Source of the DNA: Bacteroidaceae bacterium
Lineage (GTDB): Bacteria; Bacteroidota; Bacteroidia; Bacteroidales; Bacteroidaceae
NCBI GenBank assembly: GCA_024401225.1
Contig: JAKSLM010000022.1
Location: 1-42,576, forward strand
Length of the DNA stretch: 42,576 nt
Direction: 5' to 3'
Shown: positions 7,317-14,716 of the stretch, piece after piece
How the letters are laid out: every line of letters starts with the position of its first letter
Numbering within the stretch: the first letter of the stretch is position 1
Made by a program: the position numbers and the translations under genes
Notes under the pieces: model-generated
What the model was told of the DNA's origin: nothing
Database searches by the model: none
Seen by the model: only the letters and a program-made list of their open reading frames with translations

Positions 7317-8993
7317 TTAGCAAGCCATGAGCACCAATACCTGTGCAACAAGAACACGAAGAAACATGGACAGCGGATAGACGGTGGAGTATGCTATTGA
7401 GGCTTGGTCATTGCCGCAGATGCTGTTTGAATATGCCAGAGCTGGGGGGTCGGTCATGCCACCACTTATCATGCCAATGATGGTGAAATAGCTGCGATGG
7501 AATAGGTAGCGAGCGATGATGCCAATGAGCATGCATGGCACGAAAGTGATGATGAAGCCGTAGAGCACCCACCAGTAGCCACCTTCCATCACTGTTGCGA
7601 CAAAACCTTGGCCTGCACCAAGACCTACTGATGCCATGAAGAGGCAGATGCCTATCTCACGCATGAGAAGATTGGCAGACGAAGTGGAATAGGTGACAAG
7701 ATGGAGGCGAGGTCCGTAATAGGAAAGGAGAATAGAAACAATGAGAGGGCCACCAGCAAGACCGAGCTTGACAGGCACTGGCATGCATGGCAAGAGGATG
7801 GGCAGAGAACCAAGCAACACGCCGAGCGCAATGCCGAGGAAGGTGCAAAAAAGCTGTGGTTGGTCAAGGCGCTTTACGGAGTTGCCAAGCAAAGTGCTCA
7901 CTTGCTTCACATCTTCCTGCATTCCTACCACGGTGACACGGTCGCCAAGCTGAAGGAGGAGTGTAGGCTGTGCAAGAATTTCGATACCAGCTCTGCGCAC
8001 ACGGCTTATGTTGACATGAAACACCTCGCGCAATCTGAGGTCAGCAAGTCGCTTGCCCTGCATTTTTGTGTTTGTCACAATGATTCGCTCGCTCACAAGA
8101 GTGCCGTTTGCTTCCGCCTCCCATTGCCTCTGATCTATATCGTCTAATCTATTACCAATGAGCGCCATCAATGCGTCAGCATCTTCAGGTTTAGCCACGA
8201 GAGAGATGCGGTCGCCCTGTTGTAGTTTAGTCTCTGCTGTGACAAGCTCAATGTTGCCTTCCGATGGGTGCATTATGCGCGTAGCAACAGCTTCACGACC
8301 AGACAAATGCTGGACGTCGCGCAATGTGCGACCACACACTGCTTGGTTTGCCACTTCGAGTGTGACCGTCTGCAATTCGCCTCCCTCTGCCTTGTTGTTC
8401 TTTTCATACAGCTTTTGCTCTTGTCCAAGGTTGATACGAAACATCGACTTCAGCAGTATCAAGCACAAGATGATGCCCACCACTCCGAGAGGATAAGCAA
8501 CAGCGTAGCCCTGGGCGAAAATTGGGTTGAAGTCACCTTGGTTCATGTCACTGAATGTTTGCTGTGCAGCACCAAGACCAGGAGTGTTGGTGACAGCACC
8601 GTAGAGAACGCCAACCATAGCGAATAGGTCTTCGCCTGTGACAATGTGAATGAGGTAGGCAGTGGCTGACCCAATGAGAATCAATCCTATGGCAAGGAGA
8701 TTGAGTGTCACTCCACCTTGTCTGAATGAGGAAAAAAAGCCAGGACCCACTTGCATTCCGATGCTGTATATGAAAAGTATGAGTCCAAACTCTTTCACGA
8801 AATGGGAGGTGACTGAATCGAGCAATAAGCCGAAATGGCTCGCCACGATGCCTACAAAAAGGACCCAAGTCACGCCAAGGCTCACACCTGCCACTCTGAT
8901 GCGAGAGAGGATGAGACCTAACGCTATGATTACGGATACAAGCAGCACACTATGAGCAACGCTTGTTTCGAATACTAAGTTTTCCAACCACAT
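7317..8993 (-). CDS. AspT/YidE/YbjL-family antiporter with two TrkA-C domains
   Basis: A 558-residue membrane protein of the aspartate:alanine exchanger superfamily. About five transmembrane helices (residues 10-180) include the duplicated family motif region (GAVTNTPGLGAAQQ). Two cytosolic TrkA-C (RCK_C) domains follow (about 200-290 and 295-375), then a second membrane half ending in ISGGMTDPPALAY, the partner of the first motif. Members exchange small carboxylates or amino acids; many YidE/YbjL-type proteins have no known substrate. It sits directly downstream of a LysR gene on the same strand (68-base gap containing a hairpin), which suggests, but does not prove, control by that regulator. 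Confidence 0.9.
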   Translation of the reverse strand: MWLENLVFETSVAHSVLLVSVIIALGLILSRIRVAGVSLGVTWVLFVGIVASHFGLLLDSVTSHFVKEFGLILFIYSIGMQVGPGFFSSFRQGGVTLNLLAIGLILIGSATAYLIHIVTGEDLFAMVGVLYGAVTNTPGLGAAQQTFSDMNQGDFNPIFAQGYAVAYPLGVVGIILCLILLKSMFRINLGQEQKLYEKNNKAEGGELQTVTLEVANQAVCGRTLRDVQHLSGREAVATRIMHPSEGNIELVTAETKLQQGDRISLVAKPEDADALMALIGNRLDDIDQRQWEAEANGTLVSERIIVTNTKMQGKRLADLRLREVFHVNISRVRRAGIEILAQPTLLLQLGDRVTVVGMQEDVKQVSTLLGNSVKRLDQPQLFCTFLGIALGVLLGSLPILLPCMPVPVKLGLAGGPLIVSILLSYYGPRLHLVTYSTSSANLLMREIGICLFMASVGLGAGQGFVATVMEGGYWWVLYGFIITFVPCMLIGIIARYLFHRSYFTIIGMISGGMTDPPALAYSNSICGNDQASIAYSTVYPLSMFLRVLVAQVLVLMAC

Positions 8994-9027
8994 GTATTTA
9001 TTATCTTTTATTGCTTACAACATTCAA

Positions 9028-9054
9028 AGTCTGCGTCCTCCGAGGACTCAGAGT
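9028..9054 (-). terminator. Hairpin between lysR and the transporter gene
   Basis: An imperfect dyad with core GTCCTCCGAGGAC and flanking CTG/CAG pairing lies in the short gap between the two minus-strand genes. It lacks a clear T-run, so it may be a weak terminator or an RNA processing site. Confidence 0.4.
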
Positions 9055-9061
9055 TTTACTC

Positions 9062-9964
9062 TTAAAAAATCTCCATCATTGCCATTCCATACGATCTGTT
9101 TTCGCACAAAAGACGAAGGAATTCCTTTGTGGCGCGTTTCATATAAGCATCGCGGAGCACATGGAATGAGCCTTCCATTGACGTGCCTTTGTGGTCGATA
9201 GTGAGGACTGATATGCCAGGCTCTCGAGCCACTGTTGCCTGACTCAGCACCGTTGCCAAATGGGATCCACGCACAAGATCAAGCAGCATGTTCACTTCAT
9301 TGCTTTCCAGTCGCACATTGAAACGATAGTCGAGTCCCTGCACCAAACGGTCGAATGTACATCGTGCCTGCATGCCTTTGGTAGGTATGGCAAGAGGCAC
9401 TGACTCCAAGTCGCTCAGACGCACCGTTTTCTTATTTGCCAAGGGATGCGTGTCACCTACCACAACGGCAAGACGATTGTCGAAAATGATGTGAGAATCA
9501 ATATCTGCGAATGTCTGCGATGGCTTGTAGCTAAGCGCAACATCTATCTTCTGCGTATTCAGCATCCTCATCAGGGTTTGCATTGAGTGGCAGAAGATAT
9601 TGAGTTTCACGCCAGGATAGAGTTTCATGAAGCATTGTACCGTCTCTTTCAGCAGAGGCGAGAAAGTGTAGGTGGCTCCTATGTTCAGCTCCCCTGTGCC
9701 AAGCTGCTGCACATCGTGTATTCTTTCCAGACAGGTGTCGGCATCGTAGATAGTGCGCTGTGCTTGTGGCAAAAACGCTTCTCCGATGTCTGTCAAGCGA
9801 ACATGATGAGAATCGCGTATGAGCAAGTCAGCGCCAAGTTCCCCTTCCAGTTGGCGTACCTGCTGAGAGAGCGTGCTCTGAGTGATGTTGAGCTGACGCG
9901 ATGCCTCTGAGAAGTTGCATAGTTCGGCAACCTTCACGAAATATCTTAGCTGTCGTAATTCCAT
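9062..9964 (-). CDS. LysR-family transcriptional regulator
   Basis: A 300-residue LTTR: winged helix-turn-helix at residues 1-60 (MELRQLRYFVKVAELCNFSE, then ITQSTLSQQVRQLEGELG), a linker helix, and a type 2 periplasmic-binding effector domain (about 90-295). The start at 9964 is chosen because MELRQLRYF is the standard LTTR N-terminus and because a -7 promoter box lies only 21 bases upstream; a longer frame would begin inside that box. It is divergent from the 54-codon membrane ORF at 10226 with two matching dyads between them, and co-directional with the antiporter downstream. The inducer is unknown. Confidence 0.93.
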   Translation of the reverse strand: MELRQLRYFVKVAELCNFSEASRQLNITQSTLSQQVRQLEGELGADLLIRDSHHVRLTDIGEAFLPQAQRTIYDADTCLERIHDVQQLGTGELNIGATYTFSPLLKETVQCFMKLYPGVKLNIFCHSMQTLMRMLNTQKIDVALSYKPSQTFADIDSHIIFDNRLAVVVGDTHPLANKKTVRLSDLESVPLAIPTKGMQARCTFDRLVQGLDYRFNVRLESNEVNMLLDLVRGSHLATVLSQATVAREPGISVLTIDHKGTSMEGSFHVLRDAYMKRATKEFLRLLCENRSYGMAMMEIF

Positions 9965-9984
9965 TTGGGTATTTAATTTTTGTG

Positions 9985-9992
9985 CAAAGTTA
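9985..9992 (-). promoter_or_regulatory. -7 promoter box (TAACTTTG) of lysR
   Basis: The box TAACTTTG on the minus strand, followed by C, places transcription start about 10 bases before the chosen ATG, giving a very short leader. Confidence 0.65.
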
Positions 9993-10036
9993 CACATTAT
10001 AAAAATTATATGGTTTTGTGGATTTATAAATAGTTT

Positions 10037-10142
10037 CGATAATTGCTATCGTTGTAATAGATAGTACCGCTATGATTTATATTGTCTGCTTCGATAGCTG
10101 CATTCGCCTTGAACGATAGGATGGTAACGATAATGACTATCG
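10037..10142. promoter_or_regulatory. Two CGATA-N5-TATCG dyads between lysR and the 54-codon ORF
   Basis: Two 15-bp inverted repeats with identical arms, CGATAATTGCTATCG (10037-10051) and CGATAATGACTATCG (10128-10142), lie 91 bp apart. Single CGATAG half-sites occur at 10092 and 10114. LysR regulators usually bind short interrupted dyads next to their own gene, so these are the best candidate operators. The second dyad is about 44 bp upstream of the rightward -7 box. Confidence 0.6.
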
Positions 10143-10185
10143 AAAATAACAATAAATCGTGACGTTCCATGCAATGTAAACTGTC

Positions 10186-10193
10186 TAACTTTG
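10186..10193 (+). promoter_or_regulatory. -7 promoter box (TAACTTTG) of the 54-codon ORF
   Basis: TAACTTTG matches TAnnTTTG exactly and lies 32 bases before the ATG at 10226. It supports real transcription of this short ORF. Confidence 0.65.
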
Positions 10194-10225
10194 CACTCGC
10201 AAAACGCAACTAAACATTATTTCGT

Positions 10226-10390
10226 ATGACAATTATCCATTCTTTGCCATTGATACTGTCAGGCAGTATCATGGCTCCTATTGCTGTTGGTTGCATTGCT
10301 GCAATCATAGTTTGTTCTTTTGTGTATAGCGCATATCACAAAATCAAGACTTACAATCGGAATCCTAAAGATGTAGCGATTGAAGAATAG
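10226..10390 (+). CDS. 54-residue predicted single-pass membrane protein
   Basis: A short frame from ATG 10226 to TAG 10390 begins MTIIHSLPLILSG. It has one long hydrophobic segment (about residues 8-38, with the centre APIAVGCIAAIIVCSFVY), followed by a basic stretch (HKIKTYNR) and an acidic tail. The basic side suggests a cytosolic C-terminus. I do not recognise a family. Support for a real gene: a matching promoter box upstream, a hairpin terminator 15 bases after the stop, and divergent placement from lysR with dyads between, as is common for LysR targets. Function is unknown. Confidence 0.55.
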   Translation: MTIIHSLPLILSGSIMAPIAVGCIAAIIVCSFVYSAYHKIKTYNRNPKDVAIEE

Positions 10391-10404
10391 GCAGAAAAAA
10401 GAAA

Positions 10405-10436
10405 TGAGCGTCCTGGCTTCGCAGCTTGGGCGCTCA
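10405..10436. terminator. Shared terminator of two convergent short genes
   Basis: TGAGCGTCC pairs with GGGCGCTCA (9 bp with one G-U) and a smaller inner stem caps it. On the minus strand the hairpin is followed by TTTCTTTTTT, a classic intrinsic terminator for the riboswitch-led transcript. It also stands just after the 54-codon plus-strand ORF. Confidence 0.75.
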
Positions 10437-10484
10437 CTGCATTTACAAAACTTTAATCAATATTTTAGGATAAATTTTTCCGTA

Positions 10485-10586
10485 TCAGAATAGTCCTTGA
10501 CGCTTGCAGAAAACCAAGACAATATAGTATACTATAATAACTGTTAATACGATCAGAAGAACATAGAAAGGTTTGGATTTGCTCAT
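10485..10586 (-). CDS. 33-residue predicted membrane peptide downstream of a cobalamin riboswitch
   Basis: This is the only plausible ORF between the second cobalamin riboswitch and its terminator: ATG at 10586, TGA at 10485-10487. The peptide starts MSKSKPFYVLLIVLTVIIVY and ends CKRQGLF. It is a basic N-terminus, about 20 aliphatic residues forming one transmembrane helix, a cysteine and a basic C-terminus. The leader between aptamer and start is about 185 nt. No known family is recognised. It might be a small subunit of a cobalt or cobalamin transporter, or a leader peptide for something lost; both are speculation. The alternative is that the riboswitch controls a non-coding RNA. Confidence 0.5.
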   Translation of the reverse strand: MSKSKPFYVLLIVLTVIIVYYIVLVFCKRQGLF

Positions 10587-10769
10587 GATGGAATAGTTTT
10601 TTTGTTAATGACTCTGTTTCACAATCCCTTAAAAACGTATGCACATAGCATATACACACATGCACAAGACGAGACAATCCCGTCTTTGAGCATCATGTAG
10701 TTGCATTCATTTACGTACGTAGTGTTTCCCAAGCGTCCGTAATCCCGCAGACGCTGGTGACAAAGGCAA

Positions 10770-10976
10770 ATGGCAGGTCTTCTGACTTGATCCTTGGTAG
10801 CGCAGCCTTCCCGCTCATTGAAATAAAGAGCAAAAAAACTAACTCTTAATTTCCAAGCAGTGGCTTGTTTCTTTGCGCTCCCTTTGAATAAGGACTCACA
10901 GCATCGGGTAATGTCGCAGATTCTCACTGCATTCCCATCTTAGCTCCGCCGCACGTTTCGTTGGTGGGGGAGAACC
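10770..10976 (-). ncRNA. Second cobalamin riboswitch, with no large gene downstream
   Basis: The minus strand contains the same conserved blocks as the riboswitch at 7.1 kb: GGGAATGCAGTGAGAATC, GACATTACCCGATGCTGTG, GAGTCC and the 3' box AGTCAGAAGACCTGCC (10772-10787). The peripheral stems differ, so this is not a recent duplicate. It faces a 33-codon membrane ORF and then a terminator. Two further dyads in the leader (AGCGTC/GACGCT near 10732-10755 and AGACGGGA/TCTCGTCT near 10667-10686) could form the expression platform. Confidence 0.92.
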
Positions 10977-10986
10977 AAATGCGGTG

Positions 10987-10994
10987 CAAAGGTA
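10987..10994 (-). promoter_or_regulatory. -7 promoter box (TACCTTTG) of the second riboswitch transcript
   Basis: TACCTTTG on the minus strand lies just upstream of the aptamer 5' end, showing that the riboswitch has its own promoter and is not a leftover in a longer transcript. Confidence 0.68.
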
Positions 10995-11195
10995 TGAATA
11001 AGTATTGAAACGAGCAAGCATTTTTCAATAAAAATCGTCAAGACTGCCGAATGTATCTCAATCTCAACCTCAAAAAGCAAGAGTAAAAACACGAAAAGTC
11101 GGTAGTTTGCTAACATTTTCTTTAATTTCTTTTAATAATAACGAAAAAATGCCGAAATTTGTACGGGAAATAAAAACATAACACCGAAAACGGAA

Positions 11196-12953
11196 ATGAA
11201 TAAATCACTTTTTATTGCTTTTGCCCTGCTATGTGCAGGAAGTGCTAACGCACAGACATTGAAAGAAGGAGAGATGCCAACCTTGCCTCCTTTCCCAGAA
11301 ATACCAGAGAAGAAACCTGTTGGCTCTGTGAAATTGGCCGACATAAATACGTTTGCAGAAGTGAAGCTCGGCATTCCTATCACCGATGGCCCTTTCAAGC
11401 CTACTTGGGAGTCGATAGAGGCAAACTACCCTGGCGATACGGAGTGGCTGAGAGAGGCGAAGTTCGGATTCTGGGTGCATTTCGGTCCGCAGGCTGCAGG
11501 CGAGAGTGGCGACTGGTATGCGCGTCATCTGTATAAGGAGAAGGAGAACCACATTGCAAACAAAAATCATTTGGAACGCTACGGCCATCCTTCGGAGGTA
11601 GGATATAAGGATGTGCTGAAGGACTGGAACCCTACGAAGCTCGATCCAGAATATCTCACAAAGCTCTACCAGAAGGCTGGCGCTCGATTCCTGATGATTC
11701 AGGGCGTTCACCACGACAACTACGACCTCTGGAACTCGCAGTACCACCCTTGGAACTCGGTGAACATAGGTCCGAAGCGCGACCTGCTTCGTGAATGGGC
11801 AGATGCTTGCCGTAAGTACGACATGCACTATGGCGTGACTTTCCACCACGAATACACATGGTGGTGGTGGCAGACAGCCTTCGGCGCAGACTCCAAGGGC
11901 GACAAGGCTGGCATTCCTTACGACGGCAACCTCACACTCGAGGATGGCAAGGGCAAGTGGTGGGAAGGCTATGACCCTCGATTGCTCTACGGCATCGATC
12001 TGCGTGAGTACGAGACGGTAGATGAGCGCGCCCATTCGCCTTGGTCTCCACCCAACCCAGGCATCTTCTGGCGTCACCTCGACTACTGCAAGTGGTATGC
12101 CACTCAATGGGCTCTGCGCATGATGGATGTGGTGGCAAACTACGATCCCGACTTCATCTACACCGATGGCACGGTGCAAGGTCCTTTCACTGGTGATGGC
12201 ACAGGCATGGGCTACAAGTGCAACGCCATGCAGACTGTGATGGCTGACTACTACAACCGCCAGTTGAAGAAGAAGGGCAAGGTGGATGCGTTCAGCATCA
12301 TCAAATTCCGTAATCCCACTAACGGTGCGGTCAATACGGCAGAGTTTGACTTCCCCGACACCATCAACACAGCTCAGCCATGGATTCGCGAGGCTCCTGT
12401 TGGCGACTGGTTCTATGCTCCTGGCTTCACCTACGATTCGGGTTCGATGATACGCTTTGTCATCGAGGCAATCTCTCGCGATGGCAATGCTGCACTCAAC
12501 ATCCCTATGCTGCCTGATGGCTCGATAGAGGATGAATGCGTGACTATGCTTGAAGAGGTGGGCGACTGGATGAGCATCAATGGCGAGGCGGTGTATGGCA
12601 GCAAAGCCTGGAAAACGATTGGCGAGGGCGAAACCACAAAGAATGGCAAGTTGAAGAAACTGCCGGGTGGTGGTTTGGGCAAGAATCATAAGAACTTCAA
12701 GTTCAATGCTCAGGACATCCGTTTCACGGTTGGCAAGAACGGCTCGCTCTATGCCTTCTGCATGGCTCTTCCAAATGGAGGCGAGACCGTGAAGGTGTAT
12801 TCGCTTGCAAAGAAGGAAGGCAAGAAGGTGAAAAAGGTGCAGTTGCTTGGCAGCAATGCAAAACTGAAGTGGACACAGACGAATGAGTGTCTTACCATCC
12901 AATGTCCACAGTCATTACCTTGCAAGACTTCTATCGTGTTCAAGATTGACTAA
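11196..12953 (+). CDS. GH29 alpha-L-fucosidase, secreted
   Basis: A 585-residue enzyme with a signal peptide (MNKSLFIAFALLCAGSANA-QT). The TIM barrel begins near residue 85 (REAKFGFWVHFGPQA, a GH29 hallmark with substrate-contacting H95), includes GVHHDNYDLW (about 171-180), and carries the likely nucleophile D324 in DFIYTDGTVQGPF. A C-terminal beta domain covers about 450-585. GH29 enzymes release terminal alpha-L-fucose, and some accept alpha-L-galactosides, which is notable because an L-galactose operon lies at 37-40 kb. It is followed 34 bases later by an esterase gene. Tryptophan-rich TWWWWQ near residue 221 probably lines the active site. Confidence 0.92.
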   Translation: MNKSLFIAFALLCAGSANAQTLKEGEMPTLPPFPEIPEKKPVGSVKLADINTFAEVKLGIPITDGPFKPTWESIEANYPGDTEWLREAKFGFWVHFGPQAAGESGDWYARHLYKEKENHIANKNHLERYGHPSEVGYKDVLKDWNPTKLDPEYLTKLYQKAGARFLMIQGVHHDNYDLWNSQYHPWNSVNIGPKRDLLREWADACRKYDMHYGVTFHHEYTWWWWQTAFGADSKGDKAGIPYDGNLTLEDGKGKWWEGYDPRLLYGIDLREYETVDERAHSPWSPPNPGIFWRHLDYCKWYATQWALRMMDVVANYDPDFIYTDGTVQGPFTGDGTGMGYKCNAMQTVMADYYNRQLKKKGKVDAFSIIKFRNPTNGAVNTAEFDFPDTINTAQPWIREAPVGDWFYAPGFTYDSGSMIRFVIEAISRDGNAALNIPMLPDGSIEDECVTMLEEVGDWMSINGEAVYGSKAWKTIGEGETTKNGKLKKLPGGGLGKNHKNFKFNAQDIRFTVGKNGSLYAFCMALPNGGETVKVYSLAKKEGKKVKKVQLLGSNAKLKWTQTNECLTIQCPQSLPCKTSIVFKID

Positions 12954-12987
12954 TCACGATTGATTTTCGAATATAACAGAATTGACA

Positions 12988-13977
12988 ATGAAGACATTAA
13001 AGGTTGCAATCGCAGCCTTATCTGTATTGATGATGCTGTCGTTCAAGCAGAATGGAGATGATGAGCCCGAGGTGTACCGTAACGTAGTATTTGCCGAAGC
13101 ACCTACTGCCAACGGTGGCACAAAGAGTCTCAAGATCAACATATGGAAAGGAAAGGGCAAGGCTGCACAACCTGTGCTCCTGTTTGTACACGGTGGTGCA
13201 TGGGTATCGGGCGACAACAACCTCGAATCCGCAGGCTCGGAGCAGATCCGTGCCATCATGCAACTTCGCGAACAGGGCGTGACCATAGCAGCTGCCACTT
13301 ACCGATTCTCCAACGAAGCAATTTTCCCTGCTCAGATTCATGACGTTAAGGCAGCAATACGCTATCTGAAGGCAAATGCCAAGAAGTACGGTATTGACCC
13401 TACTCGCACCATGACAATGGGTGAGTCGGCAGGATCGCAGCTTGCACTCCTTACAGCCGTCTCGAATGGTGAAGAAGCAATGGAAGGCAGCGTAGGCGGC
13501 AACAAGGATGTGGATAGCAAGGTCATAGGATGCGTCGATTGCTACGGCATGACCGACTTCCTCACATTGGCCTCGGACCTCTATACTCGTCCCGATCTGG
13601 GACGCACAGGCAAGCAGGTGTACGAACTGGTGGAGGACAAGGCATCGAGCCGTTCACAGTTGTTTGGTCTTACTACCGATGAGTGCAATCTTGGCACAGT
13701 AAGCGCCAATCCTGCCAAATTCCCAGAGCAGTATGCTTTGGTAAAGTCAGGAAGCCCACTATATCATGTCACTCCCGACGATCCTCCTGTACTGATCATC
13801 AATGGTCAGCGCGACATCCGCGTCCCTTCGGCACAGGCCATCAAGATGTATCAAGCTCTGTACAATGCCGGCGTGGAAGCAGAACTCCTGCTCAACGACA
13901 GGGCGCCTCATGGCGACTTAGGTAAGGAATCGGCAGCCGCCATCAAGGCTTTCGTACTACGAATATTGAAACCATAA
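12988..13977 (+). CDS. Secreted alpha/beta-hydrolase esterase (HGGAW type)
   Basis: A 329-residue alpha/beta hydrolase with an N-terminal hydrophobic signal segment. The oxyanion motif is HGGAW (residues 68-72), the nucleophile elbow GESAG (S147), and the probable remaining triad residues are D276 (NGQRDIRVP) and H308 (RAPHGDL). This arrangement matches the hormone-sensitive lipase/BD-FAE-like group that removes acetyl or feruloyl groups from plant glycans. The ATG at 12988 is preferred over an upstream TTG two codons earlier. It lies just after the fucosidase on the same strand, so it likely helps process the same glycan; the acyl group is not known. Confidence 0.87.
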   Translation: MKTLKVAIAALSVLMMLSFKQNGDDEPEVYRNVVFAEAPTANGGTKSLKINIWKGKGKAAQPVLLFVHGGAWVSGDNNLESAGSEQIRAIMQLREQGVTIAAATYRFSNEAIFPAQIHDVKAAIRYLKANAKKYGIDPTRTMTMGESAGSQLALLTAVSNGEEAMEGSVGGNKDVDSKVIGCVDCYGMTDFLTLASDLYTRPDLGRTGKQVYELVEDKASSRSQLFGLTTDECNLGTVSANPAKFPEQYALVKSGSPLYHVTPDDPPVLIINGQRDIRVPSAQAIKMYQALYNAGVEAELLLNDRAPHGDLGKESAAAIKAFVLRILKP

Positions 13978-14000
13978 CTACCCCTATAAAGCTTAAGACA

Positions 14001-14627
14001 ATGGAAAAAAACATAGTAAAGAAAATTGTGCTGACAGGTGGTCCTTGTGCTGGTAAGACTACCGCACTGGACACAGTAATAGAGAATTTCACACGCACCG
14101 GCTATAAGGTGTTCACCGTACCAGAGGTACCTACCATGTTTACCAAGGCAGGCATGGACTACCTGACGCAGAATCGTCGTTTCTTCATCGAAGGCGAAAA
14201 GGCAACACTCGAGATCCAGATGGCACTTGAGGAGAAATTCATGAGGATTGCAGCTACTCAGGACAAGCCTACGCTGGTGGTATGCGACCGTGGCACCATG
14301 GACATCTCCGCCTACATGACTCCCGAGCAATGGAGTGAGCTGACACAATCCGTAGGCGTAACCACCGACCAACTCCGCTCCAACTACGACCTTGTACTCC
14401 ACCTTCAGACCGTAGCCAACGGCCTCGAGCAATGCTACACCACAGCCAACAATGCCCAGCGCTACGAGGAGGCAAACGAGGAGGGCTTCGCCATAGCCCG
14501 AATGCTCGACGACAAGGTTCGCCAAGCATGGACAGGCCACCCTAACCACATCATCATCAACAACAACATCAATCTCGGCATCAAACTCGCAGAAGTAATC
14601 ACTAACATCGAAAATATACTGAAATAA
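14001..14627 (+). CDS. AAA_28-type P-loop NTPase/kinase-like protein
   Basis: A 208-residue cytoplasmic ATPase. Walker A is GGPCAGKTT (residues 13-21), and a Walker B-like strand LVVCDRGTMD contains a DRG motif typical of AAA_28 proteins, a nucleotide/nucleoside-kinase-like group related to the P-loop domain of NadR. Helical lid segments follow, and the chain ends INLGIKLAEVITNIENIL, as in the family. Substrate is unknown. It begins 23 bases after the esterase stop, but nothing suggests a carbohydrate role. Confidence 0.82.
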   Translation: MEKNIVKKIVLTGGPCAGKTTALDTVIENFTRTGYKVFTVPEVPTMFTKAGMDYLTQNRRFFIEGEKATLEIQMALEEKFMRIAATQDKPTLVVCDRGTMDISAYMTPEQWSELTQSVGVTTDQLRSNYDLVLHLQTVANGLEQCYTTANNAQRYEEANEEGFAIARMLDDKVRQAWTGHPNHIIINNNINLGIKLAEVITNIENILK

Positions 14628-14640
14628 CACTCAACATGCT

Positions 14641-14656
14641 ATGCTGTGAGCAGCAT
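14641..14656. terminator. Small hairpin between convergent genes
   Basis: ATGCTG-TGAG-CAGCAT forms a 6-bp stem 13 bases after the NTPase stop and before the end of the opposite GH3 gene. It has no T-run; a weak candidate. Confidence 0.35.
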
Positions 14657-14716
14657 CTACAAGAGTTAACGTGATGTGGTGATAGATGTACCTTCCTTTC
14701 CTTATATTATGGAATC

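Noticed and set aside
11229-12902. A 557-codon open frame antisense to the GH29 gene
   Set aside because: It mirrors the fucosidase codon by codon, has no recognisable domain and no promoter; GH29 homology on the plus strand is decisive.
13908-14630. A 240-codon frame antisense to the P-loop NTPase gene
   Set aside because: Shadow frame of a gene with a clear Walker A motif; no independent support.
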